A program made the translations under genes and the position numbers. A stretch of 64,000 bases of DNA from Gordonia humi. GTDB taxonomy: Bacteria > Actinomycetota > Actinomycetes > Mycobacteriales > Mycobacteriaceae. Each line of letters begins with the position of its first letter. Positions within the stretch are counted from its first letter, which is position 1. The notes beneath the pieces were generated by a model. That model did not search any database and was not told the origin of the DNA. It saw nothing but the letters and a program-made list of their open reading frames with translations. Where the stretch lies: NCBI RefSeq assembly GCF_014197435.1, contig NZ_JACIFP010000001.1, forward strand, positions 4,650,001-4,714,000, written 5' to 3'. Below, in pieces: positions 47,695-55,056 of the stretch.

Positions 47695-48906
47695 TCACAG
47701 CGTAGCGGGTTCGAACTTCTCACTGAATTCGATGACGAGCGTCGGCAGCACCGGTGCGAACGATCCGACGACGACGGCGATGAGCAGAGGCACGCCGGCC
47801 GCCACGAGTACCACGCCGAGCAGGACCGGCAGTAGCGCGACGACGATGAGGACGATCTCCATACCGCAGTGTCCGACGAGGTAGTAGTGCGCCATGATGA
47901 TGCCGACGGTGAATACCGCCAACGGAATCGCGACGGCGAGCACCACCATCAGATCCGAGTCGCCGGTCTCGCCCTCGATCCATTTGGCGATCAGGTGCAT
48001 GCCGGCACCGACCGAGGCGCACGCCATGAACACCGGAACCATGCCGTACCCCCACGGGAAGCAGCGGTTGCGATGCTCGTCGAGCGCTTCCCCGTTCGGC
48101 ATGATCGTGTAGAGCCACCACATGGCGAAAGTGACACCGAGTGCGGTGACGCCGAGGACGGCGGTCTGCAGTGTCCAGCCCGTCCGACCGATCTGCGCCT
48201 GAATGACGGCGACCGTGCCGACGACGCCCTCGCCGAGGGTGATCACGATGAGAGTCGAGTACCGCTCGGTGATGTGGTACGGGTTCCACGGCGTCGTGGT
48301 CATCGTGGTCTCGGCGATCACCGGCCCGAGGAACTCGATCGCCGCGCAGACGGCCACGGCGATGATCGTGGCCGTCAGACCCGTCGGCGCCAGCGCCACC
48401 ACGGTCCACCCGACCTGCGCGACGATGCAGGCCGCCGCATAGGTGATGCACGTCTTCCGGTACTTCTCGGACTGCCGCGCGGCCCGCAGCCACTGCGGAA
48501 CCAGACCGAGGCGCATCACCATGTAGCCGAACACGATGACCTTCATGTCGATGTGCGCGCCCGCGTCGATGGACGAGAAGACCGGCGGGATCCCGACGGC
48601 CATCACCGAGACGCCGATCATCTGGACGAGCACCGACAGGCGGAACCACGGGTCGTCGGTGTCGAACGCCGACGCGAACCAGGCGAAGTTGATCCACGCC
48701 CAGATCGCCGCGAACGACACCAGGAGGTAGCCGACGACGGCGGTGAACACCTTGCCCTCGGCCAGGTGGTCGGCGAGTTGGACACCTCCGACCGAGAAGA
48801 GGACGACGAAGATGAGGTCGTAGAAGACCTCGAGACCGCTACCCGCCCGTTCGCCCTCGTCCGGATCGCGTCCGACCATCCGTTGCAACTGTGTTCGCAC
48901 TGGCAC
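47695..48906 (-). CDS. ltrA: Low-temperature-requirement A (LtrA) family membrane protein
   Basis: 403 residues with about ten hydrophobic helices. The N-terminal signature SGLEVFYDLIFVVLF (E-x2-FDL in most members, here FYDL) followed by WAWINFAWFASAFDTDDPWFR is diagnostic of the LtrA family. The name comes from a Listeria low-temperature growth mutant; the biochemical role is unknown. The GTG at 48906 starts the frame. It ends three bases before purD, so the two may share a transcript even though no functional link is known. Confidence 0.9.
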   Translation of the reverse strand: MPVRTQLQRMVGRDPDEGERAGSGLEVFYDLIFVVLFSVGGVQLADHLAEGKVFTAVVGYLLVSFAAIWAWINFAWFASAFDTDDPWFRLSVLVQMIGVSVMAVGIPPVFSSIDAGAHIDMKVIVFGYMVMRLGLVPQWLRAARQSEKYRKTCITYAAACIVAQVGWTVVALAPTGLTATIIAVAVCAAIEFLGPVIAETTMTTTPWNPYHITERYSTLIVITLGEGVVGTVAVIQAQIGRTGWTLQTAVLGVTALGVTFAMWWLYTIMPNGEALDEHRNRCFPWGYGMVPVFMACASVGAGMHLIAKWIEGETGDSDLMVVLAVAIPLAVFTVGIIMAHYYLVGHCGMEIVLIVVALLPVLLGVVLVAAGVPLLIAVVVGSFAPVLPTLVIEFSEKFEPATL

Positions 48907-48946
48907 GCGAACACACTAGACGGTCGGACGCGATCGGAGGAAGAGG

Positions 48947-51103
48947 CTACTCGGCGGTCAGGTCGTACAGCGTCACACCGTCGACCGTGGTCGAGGTGAA
49001 CGTCGACTCCACCCATTCGCGGATCTCGGCGGACGTGCCGCTCGATCCGCCGCCGAAGCCCTGTCCCTCGCCGAACTCACGCCCGCCACCGATGAAGTAG
49101 TGGATCTTGCCCTGAGCGACGAGCTGTTTGAACTGGGCGAGTGTCGGCGACGGATCGGTGCCGTTGAATCCACCGATCGGCATCACCGAGTATCCGGTGG
49201 CGATCTGATAGCCGGACGCCTCGTTGGAGCCCACGGCGGCGGCGATCCAGGTGTACTTGTCGGCGTCCGTACGAAGGATCGCGGTCAGCTCGTCGCTGGG
49301 CTCGGATCCGGTGAGCAACCCGCCACCGGGACCGCCCATGCCGCCGAAGCCTTCACCGTTCGTCCCAGACATCGACATGCCCGGCATCGACATGCCCGGC
49401 ATCGTCATTCCGGGAGGCAGCTGCCCCATCGGCTGACCCGCCCGGGACATGCCTCGCCCACCGGGACCTCGCCCGCCGGGACCGTGCCCGCCGTGACCGA
49501 ACCCCATGGCGCCGTCGACGCTCGGACCCGCGCTGATGATCGAGCCCTGTTTCGCAGTGGCGACGGTGTCGATCGTGTAGGCGGTGGGACCCGCGAGTCC
49601 GGCCACGATCGCGGCCGCCGCGGCGACTGTCGCCACCCGGTGCGTCCATCGGGCGCCCGGACCGATCAACAGCAGGCCGCCCGCGACGATCCCGACCACC
49701 AGGACCAGCCACCGCAACCACCCGACGAACTCCGGCGATCGTGCGAGCAGTGCGAATCCCCAGCCCGCCGTCGCCCAGGTCGCGGCGGCGAGCACCACGC
49801 GCACCCAGACCTTGCCCCGCCGGGGCCACAGGACCGCGAGCGAACCGGCGAGGACCGCCGCGATCGCGGGAGCGAGTGCCGCCGTGTAATAGCTGTGGAA
49901 GATGCCCGCCATGAAGCTGAACGTGCCCGCCATCGTGAGCAGCCAGCCCGCGAAGAGCAACAGGAACGCGCGACGACGGTCCGTGCGCGGCGCACGACCG
50001 ATCACCACGAGCGCTGCCACGAAGACGATGAGCGCAGCCGGTATCAACCAGGCGATCTGGCCGCCCTGCTCGGCGTCGAACATGCGCCAGATGCCGGTTT
50101 GCCCCCACATGCCGCCGCCCGGGCCGCCGCCGGGCCCGCCCTGACCACCGGGGCCACCCTGACCGAATCCCATCTCGGCGAATCGGCCGGCGCGCTCGCC
50201 CATACCGCCGCCGGGCACCACGCTGCCCTCCTCGTTTCCGGACAATCGACCGAATCCGTTGTAGCCCAGGGTCAGTTCGAGGATCGAATTGTTCTGGGAG
50301 CCGCCGATGTACGGGCGGCTCGACGCCGGCCACAGAGTGACGGCGAGGATCCACCAGCCCGCACCGACGATCAGCGATCCGAGTGCGACCAGCAGGTGAC
50401 CGATGCGACGCAGCCACGAACCGGGGGCGGCGGCGAAGTACACGAGCACCATCGCCGGGACGATCAGCATCACTTCGAGTTGTTTGGCGAGGAAGCCGAA
50501 GCCGATCGCGAGACCCGCGGCGATCATCCACCGGAGTCGACCCGTCTCGGCGGCCCGCAGCAGCGCACCGCACGCGGCGATCATCAGCAGGATGAGCAGG
50601 GCTTCGGGATTGTCGAAGCGGAACATCATGGCCGCGACCGGTGTCAACGCGAGGACCACGCCCGCGCCGATGCCTGCCCAATGACCGAGCACCCGGCGGG
50701 TGATGACATACAGCAGGGCCACCGAGGCGACCCCCATCAGCACTTCGGGGACGAGGACCGACCACGGACTGAGCCCGAACATCCGCACGGAGAGGCCCGG
50801 AATCCATAGGGACGCCGGCGGTTTGTCGACGGTGATGGAGTTCGCCATATCGGACGAGCCGAAGAACCACGCCTTCCACGACTGCGATCCGGCCTGGATG
50901 GCCGCCGTGTAGAAGGAGTTGGCCCAGCCGTTCGCCGAGAGGTTCCAGAGGTAGAGGACCGCCGTACTCACTAGGAGGGCGGCCAGGGACAGCCCGGTGA
51001 CGCGTCTCGACGGACCGGTCGCATCCCTCGCCCGAGTGCCGGACGCGGTCGAGGCGGGCGGGCCGTCATCGCGGCCGAGTGCATGCAGTGCGACGGTGGT
51101 CAT
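48947..51103 (-). CDS. GT39-family membrane glycosyltransferase (ArnT/PMT-like)
   Basis: 718 residues. The N-terminal GT-C membrane domain has about 11-12 helices. The first extracytoplasmic loop contains NGWANSFYTAAIQAGSQSWK and then ITVDKPPASLW, the DKPP motif typical of actinobacterial GT39 proteins. Two low-complexity loops rich in Gly, Pro and Met lie at about residues 295-335 and 535-600. The C-terminal soluble domain (about 600-718) has YFIGGGREFG. It probably transfers a sugar from a polyprenyl-phosphate donor outside the membrane. It overlaps the GT2-GtrA gene by four bases, and that gene probably makes and flips the donor. Confidence 0.88.
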   Translation of the reverse strand: MTTVALHALGRDDGPPASTASGTRARDATGPSRRVTGLSLAALLVSTAVLYLWNLSANGWANSFYTAAIQAGSQSWKAWFFGSSDMANSITVDKPPASLWIPGLSVRMFGLSPWSVLVPEVLMGVASVALLYVITRRVLGHWAGIGAGVVLALTPVAAMMFRFDNPEALLILLMIAACGALLRAAETGRLRWMIAAGLAIGFGFLAKQLEVMLIVPAMVLVYFAAAPGSWLRRIGHLLVALGSLIVGAGWWILAVTLWPASSRPYIGGSQNNSILELTLGYNGFGRLSGNEEGSVVPGGGMGERAGRFAEMGFGQGGPGGQGGPGGGPGGGMWGQTGIWRMFDAEQGGQIAWLIPAALIVFVAALVVIGRAPRTDRRRAFLLLFAGWLLTMAGTFSFMAGIFHSYYTAALAPAIAAVLAGSLAVLWPRRGKVWVRVVLAAATWATAGWGFALLARSPEFVGWLRWLVLVVGIVAGGLLLIGPGARWTHRVATVAAAAAIVAGLAGPTAYTIDTVATAKQGSIISAGPSVDGAMGFGHGGHGPGGRGPGGRGMSRAGQPMGQLPPGMTMPGMSMPGMSMSGTNGEGFGGMGGPGGGLLTGSEPSDELTAILRTDADKYTWIAAAVGSNEASGYQIATGYSVMPIGGFNGTDPSPTLAQFKQLVAQGKIHYFIGGGREFGEGQGFGGGSSGTSAEIREWVESTFTSTTVDGVTLYDLTAE

Positions 51104-52347
51104 GCGGAGTCCCCCGTTCGGGTCGAGAAGAGCGTGCGCAGGCCGACGAACCGGGTGGCCGTGGCGACGAGGTTCGCGATCACCAGCACCGCGAGTTCGA
51201 CGAGTCGTCCGGCGTCGGGCGCGGCTCGATGCAGCACGAGGAGGCTGATCGCGGTGACCGCCCAGCCGAAGCCGAACACGGCCAGACCGACCAGCTGGTC
51301 GCGGAGCACTCGGTGCCGTCCGCGGATGCCGAAAGTGAATCGTCGGTTGACCGCCGTATTGGCGATCGCGGTCAGCGCGAGGGCGACGAAGTTCGCGGCC
51401 TGCGCACCGAGCACTGAGTGCAGAAGCAGATACAGCAGTGCGTAGGCGCCGGTCGATGCGATGCCGACCGCGCAGAATCGGACCACTTGGCCCACCATGC
51501 CGTGCGGGACGCCCGCGACGTCGGGTCCGGGGTGCCGATCACGTCCGAGGCTCGCGCGCAGTTCGGCGATCGGGAGCCGCCCCCGGGCCAACGCCCAGGC
51601 CACGCGTGCGCAGCCCTTCAGGTCGGCGACGGCGGTGGCGACGATGTCGACCGAGCTGTCCGGGTCGTCGGTCCAGTCGACGGGGACCTCGGCGATGCGG
51701 AGTCCGACGCGTTCGGCGAGCATCAGCAGTTCGGTGTCGAAGAACCAGCCGGTGTCCTCCACATACGGCAGCAGACGGCGGGCGACATCGGCTCGCATCG
51801 CCTTGAATCCGCACTGGGCGTCGGAGAAGTGAGCGCGCATGGTCGTGCGCAGCAGCAGGTTGTAGCACCGCGAGATCGCTTCTCGTTTAGGACCGCGGAC
51901 CACACGTGAGGAGTACGCGAGGCGGGTGCCGATCGCGATGTCGGAGTGGCCGGAGACCAGCGGCGCGATGAGCGGCATCAGCGCGTTGAGGTCGGTCGAG
52001 AGGTCGACGTCGCAGTAGGCGACGATCTCGGCGTCGCTGGTCCGCCACACCGTGTTGAGGGCACCGCCGCGTCCCTTGCGCGAGAGGTGCACCACGCGGA
52101 CGTCGTCGTACCGCGCCGCGAGTTCCTTCGCGACGGCGAGCGTCCCATCGGTGCTGGCGTTGTCGGCCACGGTGATCCGCGCCGGATAGGGGACATGTGT
52201 GTGGAGGTGATCGGCCAGGCGCGCGACCGCCGGCCCCAGATCGTCTTCCTCGTTGTAGACGGGGATCACGATGTCCAGGACCGGCGGTCCGGATGCGGCG
52301 ACGGCGGCCGCCTCCGGTTCCCGCTCGGGTTCGAGTGTTGTCGTCAT
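51100..52347 (-). CDS. Bifunctional GT2 glycosyltransferase / GtrA membrane protein
   Basis: 415 residues. The N-terminal GT2 domain (about 25-260) has LDIVIPVYNEEDDL, the VADNASTDGT nucleotide site, and a DVDLSTD acidic motif; it resembles polyprenyl-phosphate sugar synthases. The C-terminal GtrA domain (about 275-410) has four helices, including FCAVGIASTGAYALLY and NRRFTFGIRGR. Such fusions make a polyprenyl-linked sugar and help move it across the membrane. The downstream GT39 gene starts within its stop codon, so donor synthesis and transfer are coupled. Confidence 0.9.
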   Translation of the reverse strand: MTTTLEPEREPEAAAVAASGPPVLDIVIPVYNEEDDLGPAVARLADHLHTHVPYPARITVADNASTDGTLAVAKELAARYDDVRVVHLSRKGRGGALNTVWRTSDAEIVAYCDVDLSTDLNALMPLIAPLVSGHSDIAIGTRLAYSSRVVRGPKREAISRCYNLLLRTTMRAHFSDAQCGFKAMRADVARRLLPYVEDTGWFFDTELLMLAERVGLRIAEVPVDWTDDPDSSVDIVATAVADLKGCARVAWALARGRLPIAELRASLGRDRHPGPDVAGVPHGMVGQVVRFCAVGIASTGAYALLYLLLHSVLGAQAANFVALALTAIANTAVNRRFTFGIRGRHRVLRDQLVGLAVFGFGWAVTAISLLVLHRAAPDAGRLVELAVLVIANLVATATRFVGLRTLFSTRTGDSA

Positions 52348-52425
52348 GCCAGCAAGATTCGCCGCCGAACCTCCGACGCCTCTGCGACCGACCTGTGAGA
52401 TCCCTGAGTGCGACTCAGGGACGCG

Positions 52426-52965
52426 TCAGCGCAGGCGATACGTCAGGATCGCGTTGCCCGCACTCGTCTGTGCCGCGCGGATCAACTCCAGGCGGGTCTG
52501 CGGCACGGAGTCGTCGAACAGTCGACGTCCTTCACCGGCGATGACCGGGTGGACGGTGAGGGTCAGCTCGTCGATCAGACCGGCCAGGAACAGCGAGCGG
52601 ACCGTGTCGATCCCGCCCACCACGGAGATGTCGCCGTCGCCCTGCTCACGCAGGCCGCGGACGTACTCGACCGGGTCGCCGTCGATCACCGTGCTGTTCC
52701 ACGTCAGGTCGCCCGACAGCGTCGACGAGACGACGTGCTTGCGGACCGGGTTGATCCATTCGCCGAACGGGTCCTCGGTGCCGGGCCAGTACTCCGACCA
52801 CTCCTGCCAGAGCTTGCGACCGATGACGACATCGGTCACCGGACCTATGGTCTCGGCCATCATCAGGCCCTCCTCGGGTCCGAACGCGTCGAACTGCCAG
52901 AGGTTAGGACTCTCTACGACTCCGTTCAGGGAGTGGAACAGGTGCGCGGTCGTCTTGCGGTTCAT
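52426..52965 (-). CDS. Dihydrofolate reductase family protein (RibD C-terminal-like)
   Basis: 179 residues with the RibD-C/DHFR-like fold: an N-terminal LFHSLNGVVESP, DVVIGRKLWQEW, the cofactor-site motif ISVVGGIDTVRSLF, and the C-terminal ELTLTVHPVIAGEGRRLF. Members of this family in actinobacteria are NADPH-dependent reductases of unknown substrate and do not replace FolA. The ATG at 52965 is used. The 225-base gap upstream to the PPOX remnant contains a possible -10 TATAAC for this gene and nothing else recognised. Confidence 0.87.
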   Translation of the reverse strand: MNRKTTAHLFHSLNGVVESPNLWQFDAFGPEEGLMMAETIGPVTDVVIGRKLWQEWSEYWPGTEDPFGEWINPVRKHVVSSTLSGDLTWNSTVIDGDPVEYVRGLREQGDGDISVVGGIDTVRSLFLAGLIDELTLTVHPVIAGEGRRLFDDSVPQTRLELIRAAQTSAGNAILTYRLR

Positions 52966-53190
52966 GACGGTGCCTTCCGTGTCTGTCGTGACGTGCTGAC
53001 ACCGTTATAGACCGCGGGGAGACGCGAAACTGATCGGTCGGCGCGCATCAGACCGTTCAACGGGTACCGCACAGCCGGTTGGACCCGAGACAGGGTGAAG
53101 CCCTTCCCGACTTGTCGAACAACGACGTCGGAAGCTCCAGGACAACGGGCTGAAGACACCTTCGGATCGGTTCCGCGCGGCCGATCGACG

Positions 53191-53479
53191 CTACTGACTG
53201 CTCGTCGCCGTCGGACGCATCACCGGGACGATGCGGTGTGCGACGTCGCCCGGAGGTCCGTCCATCTCGAGTCCGTACCGGTCGGCGAGCGAGGCGAAGA
53301 ACTCGCCGTCGAAATCGTTGTCGATGCGTTCGACGACGCCGCGCACCTCGAGGTAGCGGTACGTCCCACGAGAACCACATCGGATTCACCTGAGGCGTCC
53401 CGTCGAGTCGGATGGTGCCCAGGTGTGCGTACAGGGGTCGGGTCAGCAGGTCGCTGTGCGACGCCGGGATGACGGTCAT
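53191..53479 (-). pseudogene. PPOX (pyridoxamine 5'-phosphate oxidase-like) pseudogene, internal deletion with frameshift
   Basis: The ATG at 53479 overlaps the aldo/keto reductase stop (ATGA) and begins a good PPOX N-terminus: LLTRPLYAHLGTIRLDG, PQVNPMWFSWD. The frame is then lost. In another frame directly afterwards comes a good PPOX C-terminus: YRYLEVRGVVERI, then LADRYGLEMD, with a stop at 53191. Compared with the family, about 45 residues between the Trp-Asp and the Tyr-Arg-Tyr segments are missing. The remnant is 289 bases, not a multiple of three. It would have been an F420/FMN-binding oxidoreductase subunit, and is now almost certainly non-functional. Confidence 0.85.
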
Positions 53480-54495
53480 TCGCGACCCGCCGAGATCCAG
53501 GCCGGGTCGGCGGCGATGTTGCGGCCGCCGGCCACCAGGTCGGCGATCGAGTCGAGCGCTGCGATCGCATCGGCGTCGAGGACCACGTCGACGGCGGCCG
53601 CGTTCTCGGCCAGTCGATGCGGCGATCGGGTGCCCGGGATCGGAGCGGTCGCGACACCGGCTCGCTCGCCCGCGGCATGGAGCCAGGCCAGTACGGCCTG
53701 CGCGTTGGTGACGCCCAGGCGGGAAGCGACGTCGGCGACGACCGCGAGCACCCGCTGGTTGGCGTCCCAGTTGTCGCCGATCCGCGCCGTGCTGCCGCGT
53801 CGGTCTGCCGCGACCTGGTCCCGGGTGAGGGTTCCGGTGAGGAACCCGCGGCCGAGCGGCGAGTACGGGACGAAGCCGACGCCGAGTTCCGCGCAGGCGG
53901 GGACGACGTTGGTCTCGACGTCGCGCGACCAGACGCTCCATTCGCTCTGCACCGCCGCGATCGGGTGCACGGCGTGCGCTTCGCGCAGTTCGGACGCGGT
54001 GACCTCCGACAGTCCGAGGTGACGCACCTTGCCCGCGCCGACCATCTCGGCCATCGCCGCGACGGTCTCGGCGACCGGCACGTCCGGATCACGACGGTGC
54101 AGGTACCAGAGGTCGATGACGTCCGTGCCGAGACGACGCAGCGATGCGTCGCAGGAGGCGCGCACATAGTCGGCGTCGCCGCGGGTGGCCTTGGCGCCCT
54201 CCGTGCCGCCGAGTCCGGTGATGCCGAACTTGGTCGCGAGCGTCACCTCGTCGCGACGGTCGGCGAGCAGTCGAGCGACGAGCTTCTCGTTGGTTCCCGC
54301 CGGGCCGGTGGTACCGGGTTCGGGTTCGCCGTAGACGTCGGCGGTGTCGATGAACGTGACTCCGGTGTCGACGGCCGCGTTCAGTACGCCCAGCGCCGCA
54401 TGGTCGTCGGCGCCTCCGTACACGTGGGTCACGGCCATGGCGCCGAACCCGAGGGCGGAGGTCTGTAGACCGTCGCCGAGGCTGATGGTGTGCAT
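53476..54495 (-). CDS. Aldo/keto reductase
   Basis: 339-residue NADPH-dependent reductase of the AKR superfamily (YajO/GSP69-like). Motifs: LGFGAMAVTHVYGG at the start, FIDTADVYGE with the catalytic Asp and Tyr, LATKFGI with the catalytic Lys, the motif DLWYLHRRDPDVP with the catalytic His, and HLGLSEVTASELR. AGGAG lies about 10 bases before the ATG at 54495. It is directly downstream of a MerR regulator (21-base gap), so it is probably controlled by it. A PPOX remnant overlaps its stop. Confidence 0.92.
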   Translation of the reverse strand: MHTISLGDGLQTSALGFGAMAVTHVYGGADDHAALGVLNAAVDTGVTFIDTADVYGEPEPGTTGPAGTNEKLVARLLADRRDEVTLATKFGITGLGGTEGAKATRGDADYVRASCDASLRRLGTDVIDLWYLHRRDPDVPVAETVAAMAEMVGAGKVRHLGLSEVTASELREAHAVHPIAAVQSEWSVWSRDVETNVVPACAELGVGFVPYSPLGRGFLTGTLTRDQVAADRRGSTARIGDNWDANQRVLAVVADVASRLGVTNAQAVLAWLHAAGERAGVATAPIPGTRSPHRLAENAAAVDVVLDADAIAALDSIADLVAGGRNIAADPAWISAGRE

Positions 54496-54516
54496 GTGTC
54501 TTCTACTCCTTGATTG

Positions 54517-54960
54517 TCAGAAGTCCGTGCGACGCTGCTCGGTGAGCTCGTCGGGGTCGGTGATCGTCTCTTCGGTGCAGTCGAGTCCGGCATCGATGAG
54601 TCGCCGGTAGTGGTCGATCTTGGCGTCGACGGAGTCGAGATCGTCGACGAGTTCACGGATGCGGGACTCGATCTCCTCGCGATGGTCCTGGAGCAGGCGC
54701 ATCCGTCGCCCGTGGGTGCGTGCGCCCTGCTCGACCATCGTCACGAAGTCGCGCATCACGGCGACCGGCATGCCGGTGCGGCGGAGGCGGACGAGCAGTT
54801 CGATCATGCGGACCGTGCGTTCGTCGTAGCGGCGGACTCCGGCGGACGTCCGCGGCACGGCCGGGATCAGTCCTTCGGATTCGTACCAGCGCAGAGTGTC
54901 GCGCGTCAGCCCCGTGCGGGCGGAGACGTCGGCGATGGAGAGATCGTCGTCTGTGGGCAT
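54517..54960 (-). CDS. MerR family transcriptional regulator
   Basis: 147 residues. The N-terminal MerR helix-turn-helix reads SIADVSARTGLTRDTLRWYESEGLI with the conserved wing RRYDERTV. A coiled-coil dimerisation helix (about 75-125) follows. There is no Cys pair of the metal sensors, so it is probably of the aldehyde/quinone-stress type often paired with aldo/keto reductases. The ATG at 54960 is fixed by TACCGT six bases upstream. The gene is upstream of, and co-directional with, the aldo/keto reductase, and divergent from the RecQ-like helicase. Confidence 0.9.
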   Translation of the reverse strand: MPTDDDLSIADVSARTGLTRDTLRWYESEGLIPAVPRTSAGVRRYDERTVRMIELLVRLRRTGMPVAVMRDFVTMVEQGARTHGRRMRLLQDHREEIESRIRELVDDLDSVDAKIDHYRRLIDAGLDCTEETITDPDELTEQRRTDF

Positions 54961-54966
54961 GATCAA

Positions 54967-54990
54967 ACGGTAAGACCTGGAGTGCACTCC
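54967..54990 (-). promoter_or_regulatory. MerR-type operator and leaderless promoter
   Basis: On the minus strand, TTGGAG overlaps a perfect 12-base palindrome GGAGTGCACTCC (54979-54990) and is followed by TACCGT (54972-54967), six bases before the merR ATG. A dyad between -35 and -10 elements is the classic MerR-operator layout, so autoregulation of the MerR-aldo/keto reductase operon is expected. Confidence 0.7.
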
Positions 54991-55043
54991 AACGCAAGAA
55001 CCGACCTGTGGACAACGCATTCGACGCTGTCGGTCCTCGCCGA

Positions 55044-55049
55044 TACCGT
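55044..55049 (+). promoter_or_regulatory. -10 element of the RecQ-like helicase promoter
   Basis: TACCGT lies exactly seven bases before the ATG at 55057, suggesting a leaderless message. An in-frame GTG at 55048 overlaps this element and is therefore unlikely to be the start. Confidence 0.5.
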
Positions 55050-55056
55050 GAACGCC

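Noticed and set aside
55048..55056. GTG at 55048 as start of the RecQ-like helicase
   Set aside because: It overlaps the TACCGT -10 element; the ATG at 55057 has the expected leaderless spacing.
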